Part shown: in pieces, positions 25,614 through 33,267 of the stretch
How the letters are laid out: each line of letters begins with the position of its first letter
Position numbering within the stretch: the first letter of the stretch is position 1
Virus record (IMG/VR): IMGVR_UViG_3300037493_002604
Location: 1-42,126 of that record
Strand: one strand, 5' to 3'
DNA from: a virus
Length of the DNA: 42,126 nucleotides
Notes under the pieces: generated by a model
Database searches by the model: none
Told to the model about the DNA's origin: nothing
Seen by the model: the letters and a program-made list of their open reading frames with translations, nothing else
Made by a program: the position numbers and the translations under genes

Positions 25614-26756
25614 TTAGCCCAAGTTACCAGCGTAGAACACGCCACCACGACCATTCACATCTGCCTTAATCTGCAAGCCAACCGCAGCGTATAAGGCGAA
25701 ATTAAAGTTATCGTAAGGCATAACACGCGGAACTGGAACGGTTGACATTGGAGCGCCAACCAGCGGCGTGATGTATTCCTTGCTGCGAACGTAGCACAAG
25801 AACTCATTGCCAGTCAGTTTAAATGTTTGGCGAATATCACCGATTCGACCGTTTGTGAAGTTCATCACGTAGTCTTTCAGTGTACCTTCTTTGAATGCAC
25901 CAGACGCGCTATAGGCCAAATTCAAGCGGCGCATAATATCAGGAGAAACCCACAATACATCTACTTTCTGGCAGTAATTATCATCAAGCTGTTTGATAAA
26001 ATCACGCGTCCAGAATTGGAAGATGTTGTCATTGGTTGTTGCGCTTGCAGACAAGTCAATATTAAAACCAGATGCGCCCAAGTTAATTTTCTTGGTGTTG
26101 CGATGGTTCTTAATACCTTGACCAACAGCGCCATCCACTTTGATAGTAGTATCGCCAGTCAGGAAGTAATCCGCGATATTGCTGATCATCCACTTAGATT
26201 TAAGACGAAGCGAAGAAGCTGCCAAATCAATACCTACACGCAAACCACCACGCGCTTTGCGGAATGAAACGCCATAACCAGCCGTAAAGGTAGGAATAGG
26301 ATCAGAATCGTAACCGATTTCGTTATGATCTTTACCAACTCGCGTTTGGAAATCCATAGAGCGAATTACTTCTTTGCTAAGATCAGTTTCAACACCATAG
26401 GCATTAGAGGTTACACCGATATCCAGCGCGGTAGAGATACCCATCAAATCGCCAACCAAATCACGCCCTTGATCGTTGTCCATTACTTCGCGGATAGTAC
26501 GATCAGTAGAACGCCAGAAGTCAAGAGCAGGTTTGCCATCGTTTGTTGCTAGACCAGCAAATTGATTTGCCGCTGTTAGTAAATTCTGCTCTTCTTCTCC
26601 GCCATCTTTGAAGGCGTTGCCGAACATATTTACAATGCGGTTTTCATTGATAGCATGTACTTGTACTTTAGCCTTCCAAGCCTTGCGCTGATTGGCATGA
26701 TTAGCGTCAAACTCAGCAGATTCAGGATTGTATTTTTTTTCGTCAAAAATAATCAT
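25614..26756 (-). CDS. Major capsid protein
   Basis: The 380-residue protein sits directly after the decoration protein and the protease/scaffold gene, as expected for an HK97-fold major capsid protein. Its N-terminus is charged and helical (MIIFDEKKYNPESAEFDANH). The middle has WISP-type strand patterns such as KVDVLWVSPDIMRRLNLAYS, and the end is PYDNFNFALYAAVGLQIKAD, typical of the DUF6260-type capsid proteins of some proteobacterial siphophages. There is no separate cleavage site that I can point to. It should be the most abundant product of this phage. Confidence 0.88.
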   Translation of the reverse strand: MIIFDEKKYNPESAEFDANHANQRKAWKAKVQVHAINENRIVNMFGNAFKDGGEEEQNLLTAANQFAGLATNDGKPALDFWRSTDRTIREVMDNDQGRDLVGDLMGISTALDIGVTSNAYGVETDLSKEVIRSMDFQTRVGKDHNEIGYDSDPIPTFTAGYGVSFRKARGGLRVGIDLAASSLRLKSKWMISNIADYFLTGDTTIKVDGAVGQGIKNHRNTKKINLGASGFNIDLSASATTNDNIFQFWTRDFIKQLDDNYCQKVDVLWVSPDIMRRLNLAYSASGAFKEGTLKDYVMNFTNGRIGDIRQTFKLTGNEFLCYVRSKEYITPLVGAPMSTVPVPRVMPYDNFNFALYAAVGLQIKADVNGRGGVFYAGNLG

Positions 26757-26769
26757 TTATGTTTTCCTT

Positions 26770-27195
26770 TTAAGCTGCGCGAACGCGGACTAATTCACCA
26801 CCAGCGGCTACGGTTAAGGGTTCGCATGAGTAAGCAACAACTTCATCAGTACCCAAAACAGCTAGCTTTAACAGACCAGCGCCATCTGACGTCAACGGGC
26901 TGTCGAGTTTAAGAACAGTGGCAGCTACGACCAAAGCAGCACATTCACGGTTTGTAACAAACATTTCACCTACACCTGTATCACCTGATGTAATGGTGTC
27001 ATCTGCTTTTTTACCTTGCAGGTAATCAACATTCATCAGATAAACGAAGTCTTGCTTTTTACCGGCGGTAGCATGAACAACAAACGCGCCTGATGCGTTT
27101 AGCTTAACAAGATTACCAGCTTTTAACGCAGCGCCAGTTAAGGCCGTGCGTGTAACTGATTCACCGTCAAGATTAATACGATTATAACGAGCCAT
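26770..27195 (-). CDS. Capsid decoration-like protein
   Basis: The 141-residue, Val/Ala/Thr-rich beta protein lies between the protease/scaffold and major capsid genes. That is the place of head-stabilising decoration proteins (lambda gpD, SPP1 gp12 position). The sequence (MARYNRINLDGESVTRTALT, TSGDTGVGEMFVTNRECAA) agrees with a trimeric surface decoration protein. No firm family was recognised. Confidence 0.7.
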   Translation of the reverse strand: MARYNRINLDGESVTRTALTGAALKAGNLVKLNASGAFVVHATAGKKQDFVYLMNVDYLQGKKADDTITSGDTGVGEMFVTNRECAALVVAATVLKLDSPLTSDGAGLLKLAVLGTDEVVAYSCEPLTVAAGGELVRVRAA

Positions 27196-27210
27196 ATTTA
27201 TATTCCCTTA

Positions 27211-28464
27211 TTACAGCGCGTCAAACGCGGTATTTTTGTGTTGTGGTGCGCCAGTGTTGGCAACCAATGGTGCAGCCTTAGCAGATAATTCTTTCAAACG
27301 ATCAGCACCCAATGCTTTTAATTCTTCAACAGTCAATGCAGAATTAACTGCCAATGGTGTCGCAAGCGCGGTCAATTCAGCATCTTTAGCTGCATTAGCT
27401 ACTTGCTCAAATTCAGCAATCTTGCTATTGGCAGCGGTTAGTTTATCTGACACTGGCTTAGTAACCAGCGCGTTATAGGAAGACAGCAAGGCAGCTTCAT
27501 CTTTGCCCTCTGTTGCGATGCCTGCCGCATTAATGGCGGCGATAATGCTTTCTTTCATGTGGTCTACCTTTTTCGTGTTTATGGTTTTATATTCTACTTC
27601 GCGTTTAACTTCTATCACGCTTCCAAGCAATTGTACAACATTCTCGCTGTCAATTACATAATCTTGACGATAAAGTTTTTCGCCATCTCGATAAATAAAA
27701 TATTTATCATAAACTTCTTGCACCCATTTATTGCCATCGTATCCGCCGATCGCTTGCTGTAATGCAGAGGTGATTTGATCAAAACTAACGTCTGATGAAT
27801 TGCCAAACAAAGACGCAATCCATTTTAGGATACCGCGTGGCTGTGTTTCATTTGCCACTAAGTAGGCCGTATCGACAGGCTCTGATTCACCAGCAGCATT
27901 TAGATACATACCCACCCCTTCGGATGGTGTACCAGCACCCTCTTGGTGTAGCAGAATTGCAACATGATCATATGACATATTGCTGGCTACCGACTTATAC
28001 GCCTTTCCTTTGCTATTCCCTTCCATCTGCGTCTTAGTCAGCATTACACCGGTGCTGATATGGATAGGTGCGATAGTCTCACCATTCATCGCAGCTTCAG
28101 CACGCTTTACCAGCTCAATGCCATCCTTGTGAGCGTTTGCTTGATCTATATTGATGACAACATCAATCAATGATCGACCATCGCTGTGACGGGCGTTTGT
28201 GGCGATTGCACCGGCATAATCATTCAGCAATGCCTCACCAGATGATGCAGAAATATAATTACCATTTGCATCTTGTGGATGACCCATCGGCATAGGCACG
28301 CTGTTTAGACTAGCCGTTGCCGCCTTTACATCCTGAGCTGGGTACAAGATGCCATTCATCACAATATCATCAACAATCGGCACTACGTCACGCAAGGTAA
28401 TACGATTACCTGATCGGGTAATCTTTTTGCTGTTTACTTGACTGACAATATTAATTCTTGGCAT
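27211..28464 (-). CDS. DUF2213 prohead protease with C-terminal scaffold
   Basis: The 417-residue protein begins MPRINIVSQVNSKKITRSGN, with AGGTG 7 nt before the ATG at 28464. A longer frame reaches 28575 without support. The first about 190 residues (TLRDVVPIVDDIVMNG, PMPMGHPQDANG, HISTGVMLT) are typical of DUF2213 head maturation proteases. The last about 115 residues are Ala/Leu/Glu-rich and helical, as in scaffolding domains, and begin at an internal Met with its own Shine-Dalgarno at 27558. The protein should form the procapsid core, then cut and be removed. Confidence 0.85.
   Translation of the reverse strand: MPRINIVSQVNSKKITRSGNRITLRDVVPIVDDIVMNGILYPAQDVKAATASLNSVPMPMGHPQDANGNYISASSGEALLNDYAGAIATNARHSDGRSLIDVVINIDQANAHKDGIELVKRAEAAMNGETIAPIHISTGVMLTKTQMEGNSKGKAYKSVASNMSYDHVAILLHQEGAGTPSEGVGMYLNAAGESEPVDTAYLVANETQPRGILKWIASLFGNSSDVSFDQITSALQQAIGGYDGNKWVQEVYDKYFIYRDGEKLYRQDYVIDSENVVQLLGSVIEVKREVEYKTINTKKVDHMKESIIAAINAAGIATEGKDEAALLSSYNALVTKPVSDKLTAANSKIAEFEQVANAAKDAELTALATPLAVNSALTVEELKALGADRLKELSAKAAPLVANTGAPQHKNTAFDAL
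27558..27570 (-). promoter_or_regulatory. Internal ribosome binding site for a scaffold-only product
   Basis: Within the DUF2213 gene, AAGG lies 8 nt before an in-frame ATG (27558). Translation from it would give a 115-residue scaffold (MKESIIAAINAAGIATEGKD and onward), as in lambda C/Nu3. Confidence 0.55.
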
Positions 28465-28640
28465 GGTATGCACCTGTATAAATACATTTTGACGCGTTTC
28501 GTGAAGCATTGGCGCGGTTAGGTGGCCTTGTACGCAACGGGAAACAACTAAGTGACGCTCTCTACAGGGCTCCATACGTTACCCGCATGCGAGATAATAG
28601 GCACGTGTTAGTGCATCAATAATAATTATACCACAGAATG

Positions 28641-28672
28641 AAAAAAGCGCCATGCTGTTACACATGACGCTT
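28641..28672 (-). terminator. Terminator after the superinfection-immunity operon
   Basis: AAGCG and CATG pair with CATG and CGCTT across one mismatch. The minus strand continues with TTTTTT. It separates the 28692-29401 operon from the capsid genes. Confidence 0.85.
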
Positions 28673-28691
28673 GATATAAAATATTTTGGTG

Positions 28692-28859
28692 CTATTTCTT
28701 CACCGCCCAAACCAAACAAACAACCCATCCTATAAACGTCCAGCCTAGCAAAATATTCAGCACACTAATGGCTTGAGTGTTTTTGTTATCGCAACGAGCT
28801 GCTGCAATTGTTGGAAACATGTACATAAAAAATACGAATAGTGCGATTACTAAGCTCAT
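28692..28859 (-). CDS. Superinfection immunity protein
   Basis: The 55-residue membrane protein starts MSLVIALFVFFMYMFPTIAA, with AGGA just upstream of the ATG. The MFPTIAAARC segment, then QAISVLNILLGWTFIGWVVCLVWA, matches the superinfection immunity family (T4 Imm-like proteins, two membrane helices with an LLGWTxIGW motif). Such proteins sit in the inner membrane and block DNA entry by related phages after infection. It is the last gene of a four-gene leftward operon with a TTGCAT-type promoter. Confidence 0.88.
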   Translation of the reverse strand: MSLVIALFVFFMYMFPTIAAARCDNKNTQAISVLNILLGWTFIGWVVCLVWAVKK

Positions 28860-28860
28860 T

Positions 28861-28971
28861 TTATCCTGCCCTATGAAGAAACTTAATAACACCACGCCAT
28901 ACTCGGCACACGAAACCATCTTTGATGTAGTAATGCGGCTTGTTGTTTGTGTTTGCTAGTTTGGATTTCAT
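28861..28971 (-). CDS. Tiny hypothetical protein, 36 aa
   Basis: A 36-residue basic frame (MKSKLANTNNKPHYYIKDGF and onward). Its ATG overlaps the upstream stop (ATGA), and it ends 1 nt before the immunity gene start. The tight packing in a coupled operon supports real translation. Function is unknown; it may assist the membrane protein that follows. Confidence 0.6.
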   Translation of the reverse strand: MKSKLANTNNKPHYYIKDGFVCRVWRGVIKFLHRAG

Positions 28972-29204
28972 CTAACGCTCCGATATTCACTCACCATCTC
29001 ATCAGCACTTTTCAATATTTCATCCGTCTTTTCATTCCAAGGCGTTTTAAGTGCTTCGCTTAGCTCTTCTAACTTTGCCAGCAACTCAGCAACATTATCG
29101 CCTTGTTGTTGCCATGCTCTTGTGAAACCTCTTTCCATATCAACCGACACTATAGAACCTACCCGTGCCGTTAGTGTTTTGTGTGCTGCTTCTCTAGTGA
29201 TCAT
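28968..29204 (-). CDS. Hypothetical protein, 78 aa
   Basis: A 78-residue helical, acidic protein (MITREAAHKTLTARVGSIVS and onward). Its ATG overlaps the preceding stop (ATGA). An in-frame TTG at 29219 could give five more residues but has poorer support. There is no membrane segment. It is the second gene of the immunity operon. Confidence 0.7.
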   Translation of the reverse strand: MITREAAHKTLTARVGSIVSVDMERGFTRAWQQQGDNVAELLAKLEELSEALKTPWNEKTDEILKSADEMVSEYRSVR

Positions 29205-29401
29205 TTTCCACTTTCCCAAATAGATCTAACAAATTTACCATCTTTATCTATCAAACTAACAGAAGTGCAGTTACCTTTACCATCGGTCGTGATTGATGTA
29301 AATAAATCTCCCGCAGTCATTAGAGCCGCTTTTATTGCCGTCATTGATTCGGGAGTTGTAAAGTATTTCTTATAATCAGATACCTTTATAGAATCTCTCA
29401 T
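29201..29401 (-). CDS. Hypothetical protein, 66 aa
   Basis: The first gene of the immunity operon. The 66-residue protein has a helix-rich first half (MRDSIKVSDYKKYFTTPESM) and a beta-rich second half (NCTSVSLIDKDGKFVRSIWE). AGGAAG lies about 8 nt before the ATG, and the TTGCAT-type promoter ends 28 nt upstream. Not recognised. Confidence 0.7.
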   Translation of the reverse strand: MRDSIKVSDYKKYFTTPESMTAIKAALMTAGDLFTSITTDGKGNCTSVSLIDKDGKFVRSIWESGK

Positions 29402-29428
29402 GACCGCTTCCTGTTTGTCGATAACTGC

Positions 29429-29457
29429 ATCTTAAACCACTGCATAAAATCATGCAA
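29429..29457 (-). promoter_or_regulatory. Minus-strand TTGCAT-type promoter of the immunity operon
   Basis: On the minus strand: TTGCAT, 17 nt, TAAGAT, with AAATAAAT upstream. The spacer overlaps TGCATAAAATCATGCA (29441-29456), identical to the element at 31034-31049. Confidence 0.82.
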
Positions 29458-30041
29458 CATTTATTTTGAACTAATCACAATCTATTCCTAAGCGATCAGA
29501 CCGTGTAGATGACGCTATGTGTTATCCGTCACCACAACAATGTAGCGTAGGTGTGTTTCTATCTAAGGCATGGGCATTGTGAGTGCATACATGGGGATTA
29601 TTATCGTAATGCCGCCAACGTATGCCGCCGTGCTGCCTATATGCCGCCTTGCCCAGTGTGGCTCAATCCTTACTAGCGCTAAAAACATGATTTTATTTTT
29701 GTAATGCTTTAGCGCGAGAGACATGTTTTTATATCTACATCGTTAAGCGTTACAAGCTCTTTTTTCAGAGCATTTCACGACACAACTCTTAGCGGGAAAT
29801 ATCATTTTTGTTTACGCTACATGAAAGAACGATTACAAATAAGCATGTTATTTTGTAATGATTACATTATACGTAAACAAAAAACATTTATGTTTGAAAG
29901 ATAAGTCTGATTTATGGTGATAATTACATCACATTTAAGTTTCACCTACCTATGTTTGTAACACACAGGTGGTGTGGGGGGTCGCTTTTTCGTGAAAGGT
30001 TTTGTAATTATCGCCATATTAGCACTGCAAGTGTAAGCATA

Positions 30042-30059
30042 TAAGCATATATATGCTTA
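30042..30059. repeat. 18-bp perfect palindrome with a flanking direct repeat
   Basis: TAAGCATATATATGCTTA is its own reverse complement, and TAAGCATAT is repeated directly at 30034-30042. It lies 11 nt from the end of the gp7-like gene. A dimeric regulator or replication protein could bind here. Confidence 0.6.
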
Positions 30060-30070
30060 CATAATGTTAT

Positions 30071-30991
30071 CTAATCGCCATACTCATCTTGCCATTGTTT
30101 GCGTTCGTCAGCCATTTTGTCGGTTAGATTCTTAGTCAATAATGGCTTCCCATTGTCGTCTAGTAATACAGTGGTTACTGAACAGTGGCAGTTAAACTTG
30201 TTACCTCGCTCTGCATAAAAAGCCTTTACCTCTGCTTCCGTGTACACCCCACCGGAACGCGATGCGTGCCAGTGCCTTGTGGTAGCCAAGAATGCAGAAG
30301 TCCATAACAGCGCGGTCTTTATGCCAAACTCCTTTTGTACACGCGCGTCTTCATTCATCGTCGTCTGGCGTAGCGTGTCGGTGATGTCAGTCTGACTATA
30401 TTGTCTGGCCTTTGACCTACTCACCCCTAACCGATCGCTAATCTCAGTAACCACCGACTTAGGATTCTTCCCATCAGCCACCGCCTGCGTAATAACCTGC
30501 ATCAGATCGGCTTTAGTTTGAGCTGCAAGTCCCGTCCAGTGCTCATAACTCTTGAATTGCGCCGTTGCTATGGCATTCTGGTACGGTTGACTATGAATAA
30601 TGCTAGAAAGCGTCTCAGCAGCCGCGTAGGTGGAACTAACGGTGGATATGTTTGTGTATGCAGTTGCAGCCCCTGTTGCTACAGCCTGTTCGCTGAAAGT
30701 GGCATAGAAAAAGTCATCTGGAGATTTTCCATCTATCAGCCACTTATCAAGAATGCGCTGTATTGTCTCAGATAGCGCCATGCGATCAATCGCAGATAGG
30801 CCATAGGCTACCTCGGCCTCGTTTATGGCAGTGCCCGAGTTGAGGGCATACACCGGCACGGCATTAAACGCCGCTATGATCTCTGTCTCCGCGCCTTTAT
30901 AACGTGCGTCAATCTCTTTAAGCGCCTTATTAAGAATACGGTTAGCGCCTACAGGATCTGTCTTGCTACGGGGAATGATTGGGTTTTTCAT
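30071..30991 (-). CDS. SPP1 gp7-like minor head protein
   Basis: The 306-residue protein belongs to the SPP1 gp7 / Mu gpF head morphogenesis family. These proteins ride on the portal and aid DNA ejection and head assembly. Family features are clear in the C-terminal half: RLGVSRSKARQYSQTDITDT (about 185-205), RHWHASRSGGVYTEAEVKAF and the final NKFNCHCSVTTVLL. The ATG at 30991 has GAGG 5 nt upstream; a GTG two codons earlier is also possible. It is separated from the portal gene by a small plus-strand accessory unit. Confidence 0.88.
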   Translation of the reverse strand: MKNPIIPRSKTDPVGANRILNKALKEIDARYKGAETEIIAAFNAVPVYALNSGTAINEAEVAYGLSAIDRMALSETIQRILDKWLIDGKSPDDFFYATFSEQAVATGAATAYTNISTVSSTYAAAETLSSIIHSQPYQNAIATAQFKSYEHWTGLAAQTKADLMQVITQAVADGKNPKSVVTEISDRLGVSRSKARQYSQTDITDTLRQTTMNEDARVQKEFGIKTALLWTSAFLATTRHWHASRSGGVYTEAEVKAFYAERGNKFNCHCSVTTVLLDDNGKPLLTKNLTDKMADERKQWQDEYGD

Positions 30992-31032
30992 GTTCACCTC
31001 AAAAATATATGCATAGTATACGTCAAAAGCGC

Positions 31033-31061
31033 TTGCATAAAATCATGCAGTAGATAATAAT
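31033..31061 (+). promoter_or_regulatory. Plus-strand TTGCAT-type promoter
   Basis: TTGCAT (31033-31038), 17 nt, AATAAT (31056-31061; TAATAA one base earlier). TGCATAAAATCATGCA lies at 31034-31049. It precedes the 31090 gene. Confidence 0.75.
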
Positions 31062-31089
31062 GACTGCATACACAAACAAGGAGCGAGTA

Positions 31090-31260
31090 ATGACAAGCAT
31101 CCCACCATTACCACACGGCTGCAATAGCTGGGTAATCATCTCAAAAAAAACGGGGAAAGCAATTTGTGAGCTTTACAATATTGATAACGTCATGAAAGTT
31201 GACGCAACAAAGAATATTATTATGGATGCTAAAACCTATCTATCAGGATTGAATAAATGA
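31090..31260 (+). CDS. Small phage protein, 56 aa
   Basis: This 56-residue protein (MTSIPPLPHGCNSWVIISKK) has the SWVIIxxxTGxAxxE pattern of a small phage protein family of unknown function that I recall from accessory regions of other phages. The ATG at 31090 has GGAGCGAGTA before it. The earlier ATG at 31060 lies inside the promoter -10 and is rejected. Coupled to the next gene by ATGA. Confidence 0.72.
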   Translation: MTSIPPLPHGCNSWVIISKKTGKAICELYNIDNVMKVDATKNIIMDAKTYLSGLNK

Positions 31261-31457
31261 AAAAATACGATCACACATGGCTTATCGCAGAATTGGAGCG
31301 GATGGGTCGGCCAGAGCGTGAAGCATCATTCACCCACGGCACATGCGAATGGAAAGACCCCTCGTTATGCGGCCTGTTGTTGTTGGAGAATAAAAAAAAG
31401 CCCCAAGTCATCGGGGCTTTTTCTATTACATCACCGTCTTGTCTTGCGTATCCGTAG
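31257..31457 (+). CDS. Small hypothetical protein running through a terminator
   Basis: A 66-residue frame coupled by ATGA to the preceding gene (MKKYDHTWLIAELERMGRPE). About residue 46 onward it is encoded by the terminator hairpin at 31389-31421 and by the antisense of the portal gene end, so the last 20 residues are unlikely to be native. Probably a truncated accessory gene whose original 3' end was lost, or a gene that ends by terminator-limited transcription. Confidence 0.5.
   Translation: MKKYDHTWLIAELERMGRPEREASFTHGTCEWKDPSLCGLLLLENKKKPQVIGAFSITSPSCLAYP
31389..31421. terminator. Bidirectional terminator
   Basis: AAGCCCC, 8-nt loop, GGGGCTT with A/T-runs on both sides. It serves the portal gene on the minus strand and the small accessory unit on the plus strand. 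Confidence 0.92.
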
Positions 31458-32742
31458 GCACATCAATCACCGGCCTTTCAATCACCATCGGATCATAATC
31501 AGCAGCTAAACGCATCTCCTCTTGCGTATATACTGGCTCTGCACCTGATTCAAATGTTATTTTGTTTGTATCGGCCATGATCTTAGTCTTTTCAAGCCTA
31601 TCTTTATCGCTTGGCTCAAGCAGGTCTGACCATTCAATCTTGAAATTACCCTTTGGCAATAGGTTTGCTAGCTGCATGCGCGTAATGTACTCAGTCAGCA
31701 TTGGCTCTACTTCATTCAATCGACGTGATCCGCACCGATTAGCCATATCTACTTTGTCTTGATCAGAAGCAAGACGGCCAGTCTGTTGACCAAATAACAC
31801 GGTAAATGGCACTTGAATCGACGCTGCAAACTCATTAGCAGGCACAGCCCACGGGCCAGTAGGATCTGCAATTGTAGTTTGTAGCGTTGTTGCCTTTGCG
31901 CCTTGCAAGACCATCGCCGCGTCTTGATTGGTGTTTAATGCCCGTACCTGATCATTAAGCGCATCTTTTAGCGACACCTCTTTACCATCTACGCTTTTTA
32001 CAACAGGGTCAGCATCGTCGTTAAACTCAATAGAAACCGTCCGAGCGCTATTCTTTAAGAAAGACTCACCAGAACCACCAGAAACTTTACACATATCAAT
32101 GATGTGGTTAAAACCAGCCTTTAACAGTGGCTTAGTCCGCATCTCTTGTACGCGTGTCCAGTGGATCTGTACTTGAGTTACTGGCTGCTTATCTTGAGCG
32201 AATGGCCTATTTTCTGTATAGCTCCACATGGTAGGCTCGCCGTATCGCTCTGACGATTGATCCATATCCCATGCGCTGGCTACTAATTCATTTTGCCAGC
32301 ACGGGATAAGCTTTACTAATCGCTGAGCTGTTTCAAGTGGTTGATCCCATTTTTTGTTATCTGCAACCTGATAAATGATTGCTGAGTAATAACCAACAAG
32401 ACCACGCCGGTCTAGTTCGACCAATCGATTCCAGATGTTTGTTTTTTTGTCTTCAAAGAATAGATCAACCTGCTTTTCCCAAGGTGTTTCGTCGTCTTTG
32501 CCGTCATCCATCTTAATGCGGGGGACTTTCTCCCAGCACTTACCCAAAATACGCTCTACCGCACCATGCCCAGCACCAGTCCGCTCATATGCCGTCTTGA
32601 ACTCATCGAAGCTAATCTCTGTCGGGTAGCCATAGGTGCACCAAGCATCTGGTCGCTTGTTGTCTAGAGAAAACCCTGCATCGTTGCCAAACGCTTGGCG
32701 CGCCCTAGACACAGCGTTATTCACAGCCATTAAAATATTCAT
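31426..32742 (-). CDS. Portal protein (DUF1073 family)
   Basis: The 438-residue protein fits the DUF1073-type portal family in length and position between TerL and the gp7-like gene. Features: an early SFDEFKTAYERTGAGHGAVE, a central QIHWTRVQEMR followed by an FLKNSARTVSIEF segment, and PFTVLFGQQTGRLASDQDKV near 340, the region that lines the DNA channel in such portals. Twelve copies should form the vertex ring through which TerL pumps DNA. Database labels sometimes mix this family with anti-CBASS Acb1. Nothing here supports that activity. Confidence 0.88.
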   Translation of the reverse strand: MNILMAVNNAVSRARQAFGNDAGFSLDNKRPDAWCTYGYPTEISFDEFKTAYERTGAGHGAVERILGKCWEKVPRIKMDDGKDDETPWEKQVDLFFEDKKTNIWNRLVELDRRGLVGYYSAIIYQVADNKKWDQPLETAQRLVKLIPCWQNELVASAWDMDQSSERYGEPTMWSYTENRPFAQDKQPVTQVQIHWTRVQEMRTKPLLKAGFNHIIDMCKVSGGSGESFLKNSARTVSIEFNDDADPVVKSVDGKEVSLKDALNDQVRALNTNQDAAMVLQGAKATTLQTTIADPTGPWAVPANEFAASIQVPFTVLFGQQTGRLASDQDKVDMANRCGSRRLNEVEPMLTEYITRMQLANLLPKGNFKIEWSDLLEPSDKDRLEKTKIMADTNKITFESGAEPVYTQEEMRLAADYDPMVIERPVIDVPTDTQDKTVM

Positions 32743-32797
32743 TATGTCAACCTTGTAAAGTTTTTATCATTATAACAACTAAATGCAAAGATAGTGC

Positions 32798-32826
32798 TTG
32801 CATAAAATTGTGCGTACACTTATAAT
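32798..32826 (+). promoter_or_regulatory. Plus-strand TTGCAT-type promoter, near consensus
   Basis: TTGCAT (32798-32803), exactly 17 nt, TATAAT (32821-32826), preceded by GTGC. It drives the 32865-35461 accessory/lysis block. Confidence 0.88.
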
Positions 32827-32864
32827 CATTACATCGAATCAAACAACGCAACGGAATAAATATC

Positions 32865-33149
32865 ATGAGCAACAAATTCCAACCACGTTACCAAGTATTC
32901 TTTGATGCATTTGGTAAACAAAAAAATTGGGTTTACCTTGATTTTATCAAAAAAATGAAACTTTCTTATATGAAGTCTATTTACCCAAATATCAGCAATG
33001 TTGATGCGCTTTATAAAACACTAGAAAGCCAAGAAGGTTTTGATGTTTTTATCAAAGAAAACCTATATTTACACATTTTACCGGAAGGAGTTGATCATGA
33101 AGCAACAAACACAACCAACCGACACAGAGATGCTCAATTGGATGATTGA
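32865..33149 (+). CDS. Hypothetical protein, 94 aa
   Basis: The first gene after the near-consensus promoter, with GGA 9 nt before the ATG. The 94-residue protein is basic and aromatic (RYQVFFDAFGKQKNWVYLDF). The last about 20 residues (after LHILPEG) overlap the next gene in another frame and look unlike the rest, so the native end may have been changed by rearrangement. Not recognised. Confidence 0.65.
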   Translation: MSNKFQPRYQVFFDAFGKQKNWVYLDFIKKMKLSYMKSIYPNISNVDALYKTLESQEGFDVFIKENLYLHILPEGVDHEATNTTNRHRDAQLDD

Positions 33150-33267
33150 AAATGCAACGTGGGCAGCTGATATTTTTTACGTAACACACATAGAAGGAAT
33201 GTCGGATGATGAATACCCAACCGCCCGCCAAGCAATCGCCGCCGAAATGGCAAAGGAAGCAAAATGA
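33097..33267 (+). CDS. Small acidic hypothetical protein, 56 aa
   Basis: A 56-residue protein (MKQQTQPTDTEMLNWMIENA) with an excellent ribosome binding site (GGAAGGAGTTGATC) 5' of the ATG at 33097. The longer frame from 33040 is not supported. Helical, with no membrane segment. Coupled by ATGA to the next gene. Confidence 0.7.
   Translation: MKQQTQPTDTEMLNWMIENATWAADIFYVTHIEGMSDDEYPTARQAIAAEMAKEAK

Larger units (their letters stand above)
29402..30070. other. Long non-coding, repeat-rich region
   Basis: No convincing gene is present. The region holds the 29429-29457 promoter and three ATGCCGCC copies (29609, 29622, 29641). It also holds several inverted repeats: GCGCTAAA/TTTAGCGC (29676-29715), TTTTTGTTTACG/CGTAAACAAAAA (29805-29883) enclosing ATTACAAATAA/TTATTTTGTAAT (29832-29859), TGTAATGATTACA (29854-29866), GTGAT/ATCAC (29917-29932) and an 18-bp perfect palindrome (30042-30059). 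It is AT-rich on its right side. A replication origin, a regulatory hub or a structured RNA are all possible. Confidence 0.6.

Noticed and set aside
26655-27195. Plus-strand frames opposite capsid and decoration genes
   Set aside because: Shadows. The strong minus-strand genes explain the open frames.
28626-28632. TATAAT on the minus strand upstream of the DUF2213 gene
   Set aside because: A good -10 but no acceptable -35, since the spacing falls on the terminator T-run. It remains possible as a weak capsid promoter, so it is not listed as a feature.
29609-29648. CRISPR-like or tandem repeat array of ATGCCGCC
   Set aside because: Only three 8-bp copies with unequal spacing. Too short and irregular for an array.
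31426-32742. Anti-CBASS Acb1 activity for the portal gene product
   Set aside because: The gene order and whole-length pattern fit a DUF1073 portal. The name overlap in databases is not evidence of cyclic-oligonucleotide cleavage.
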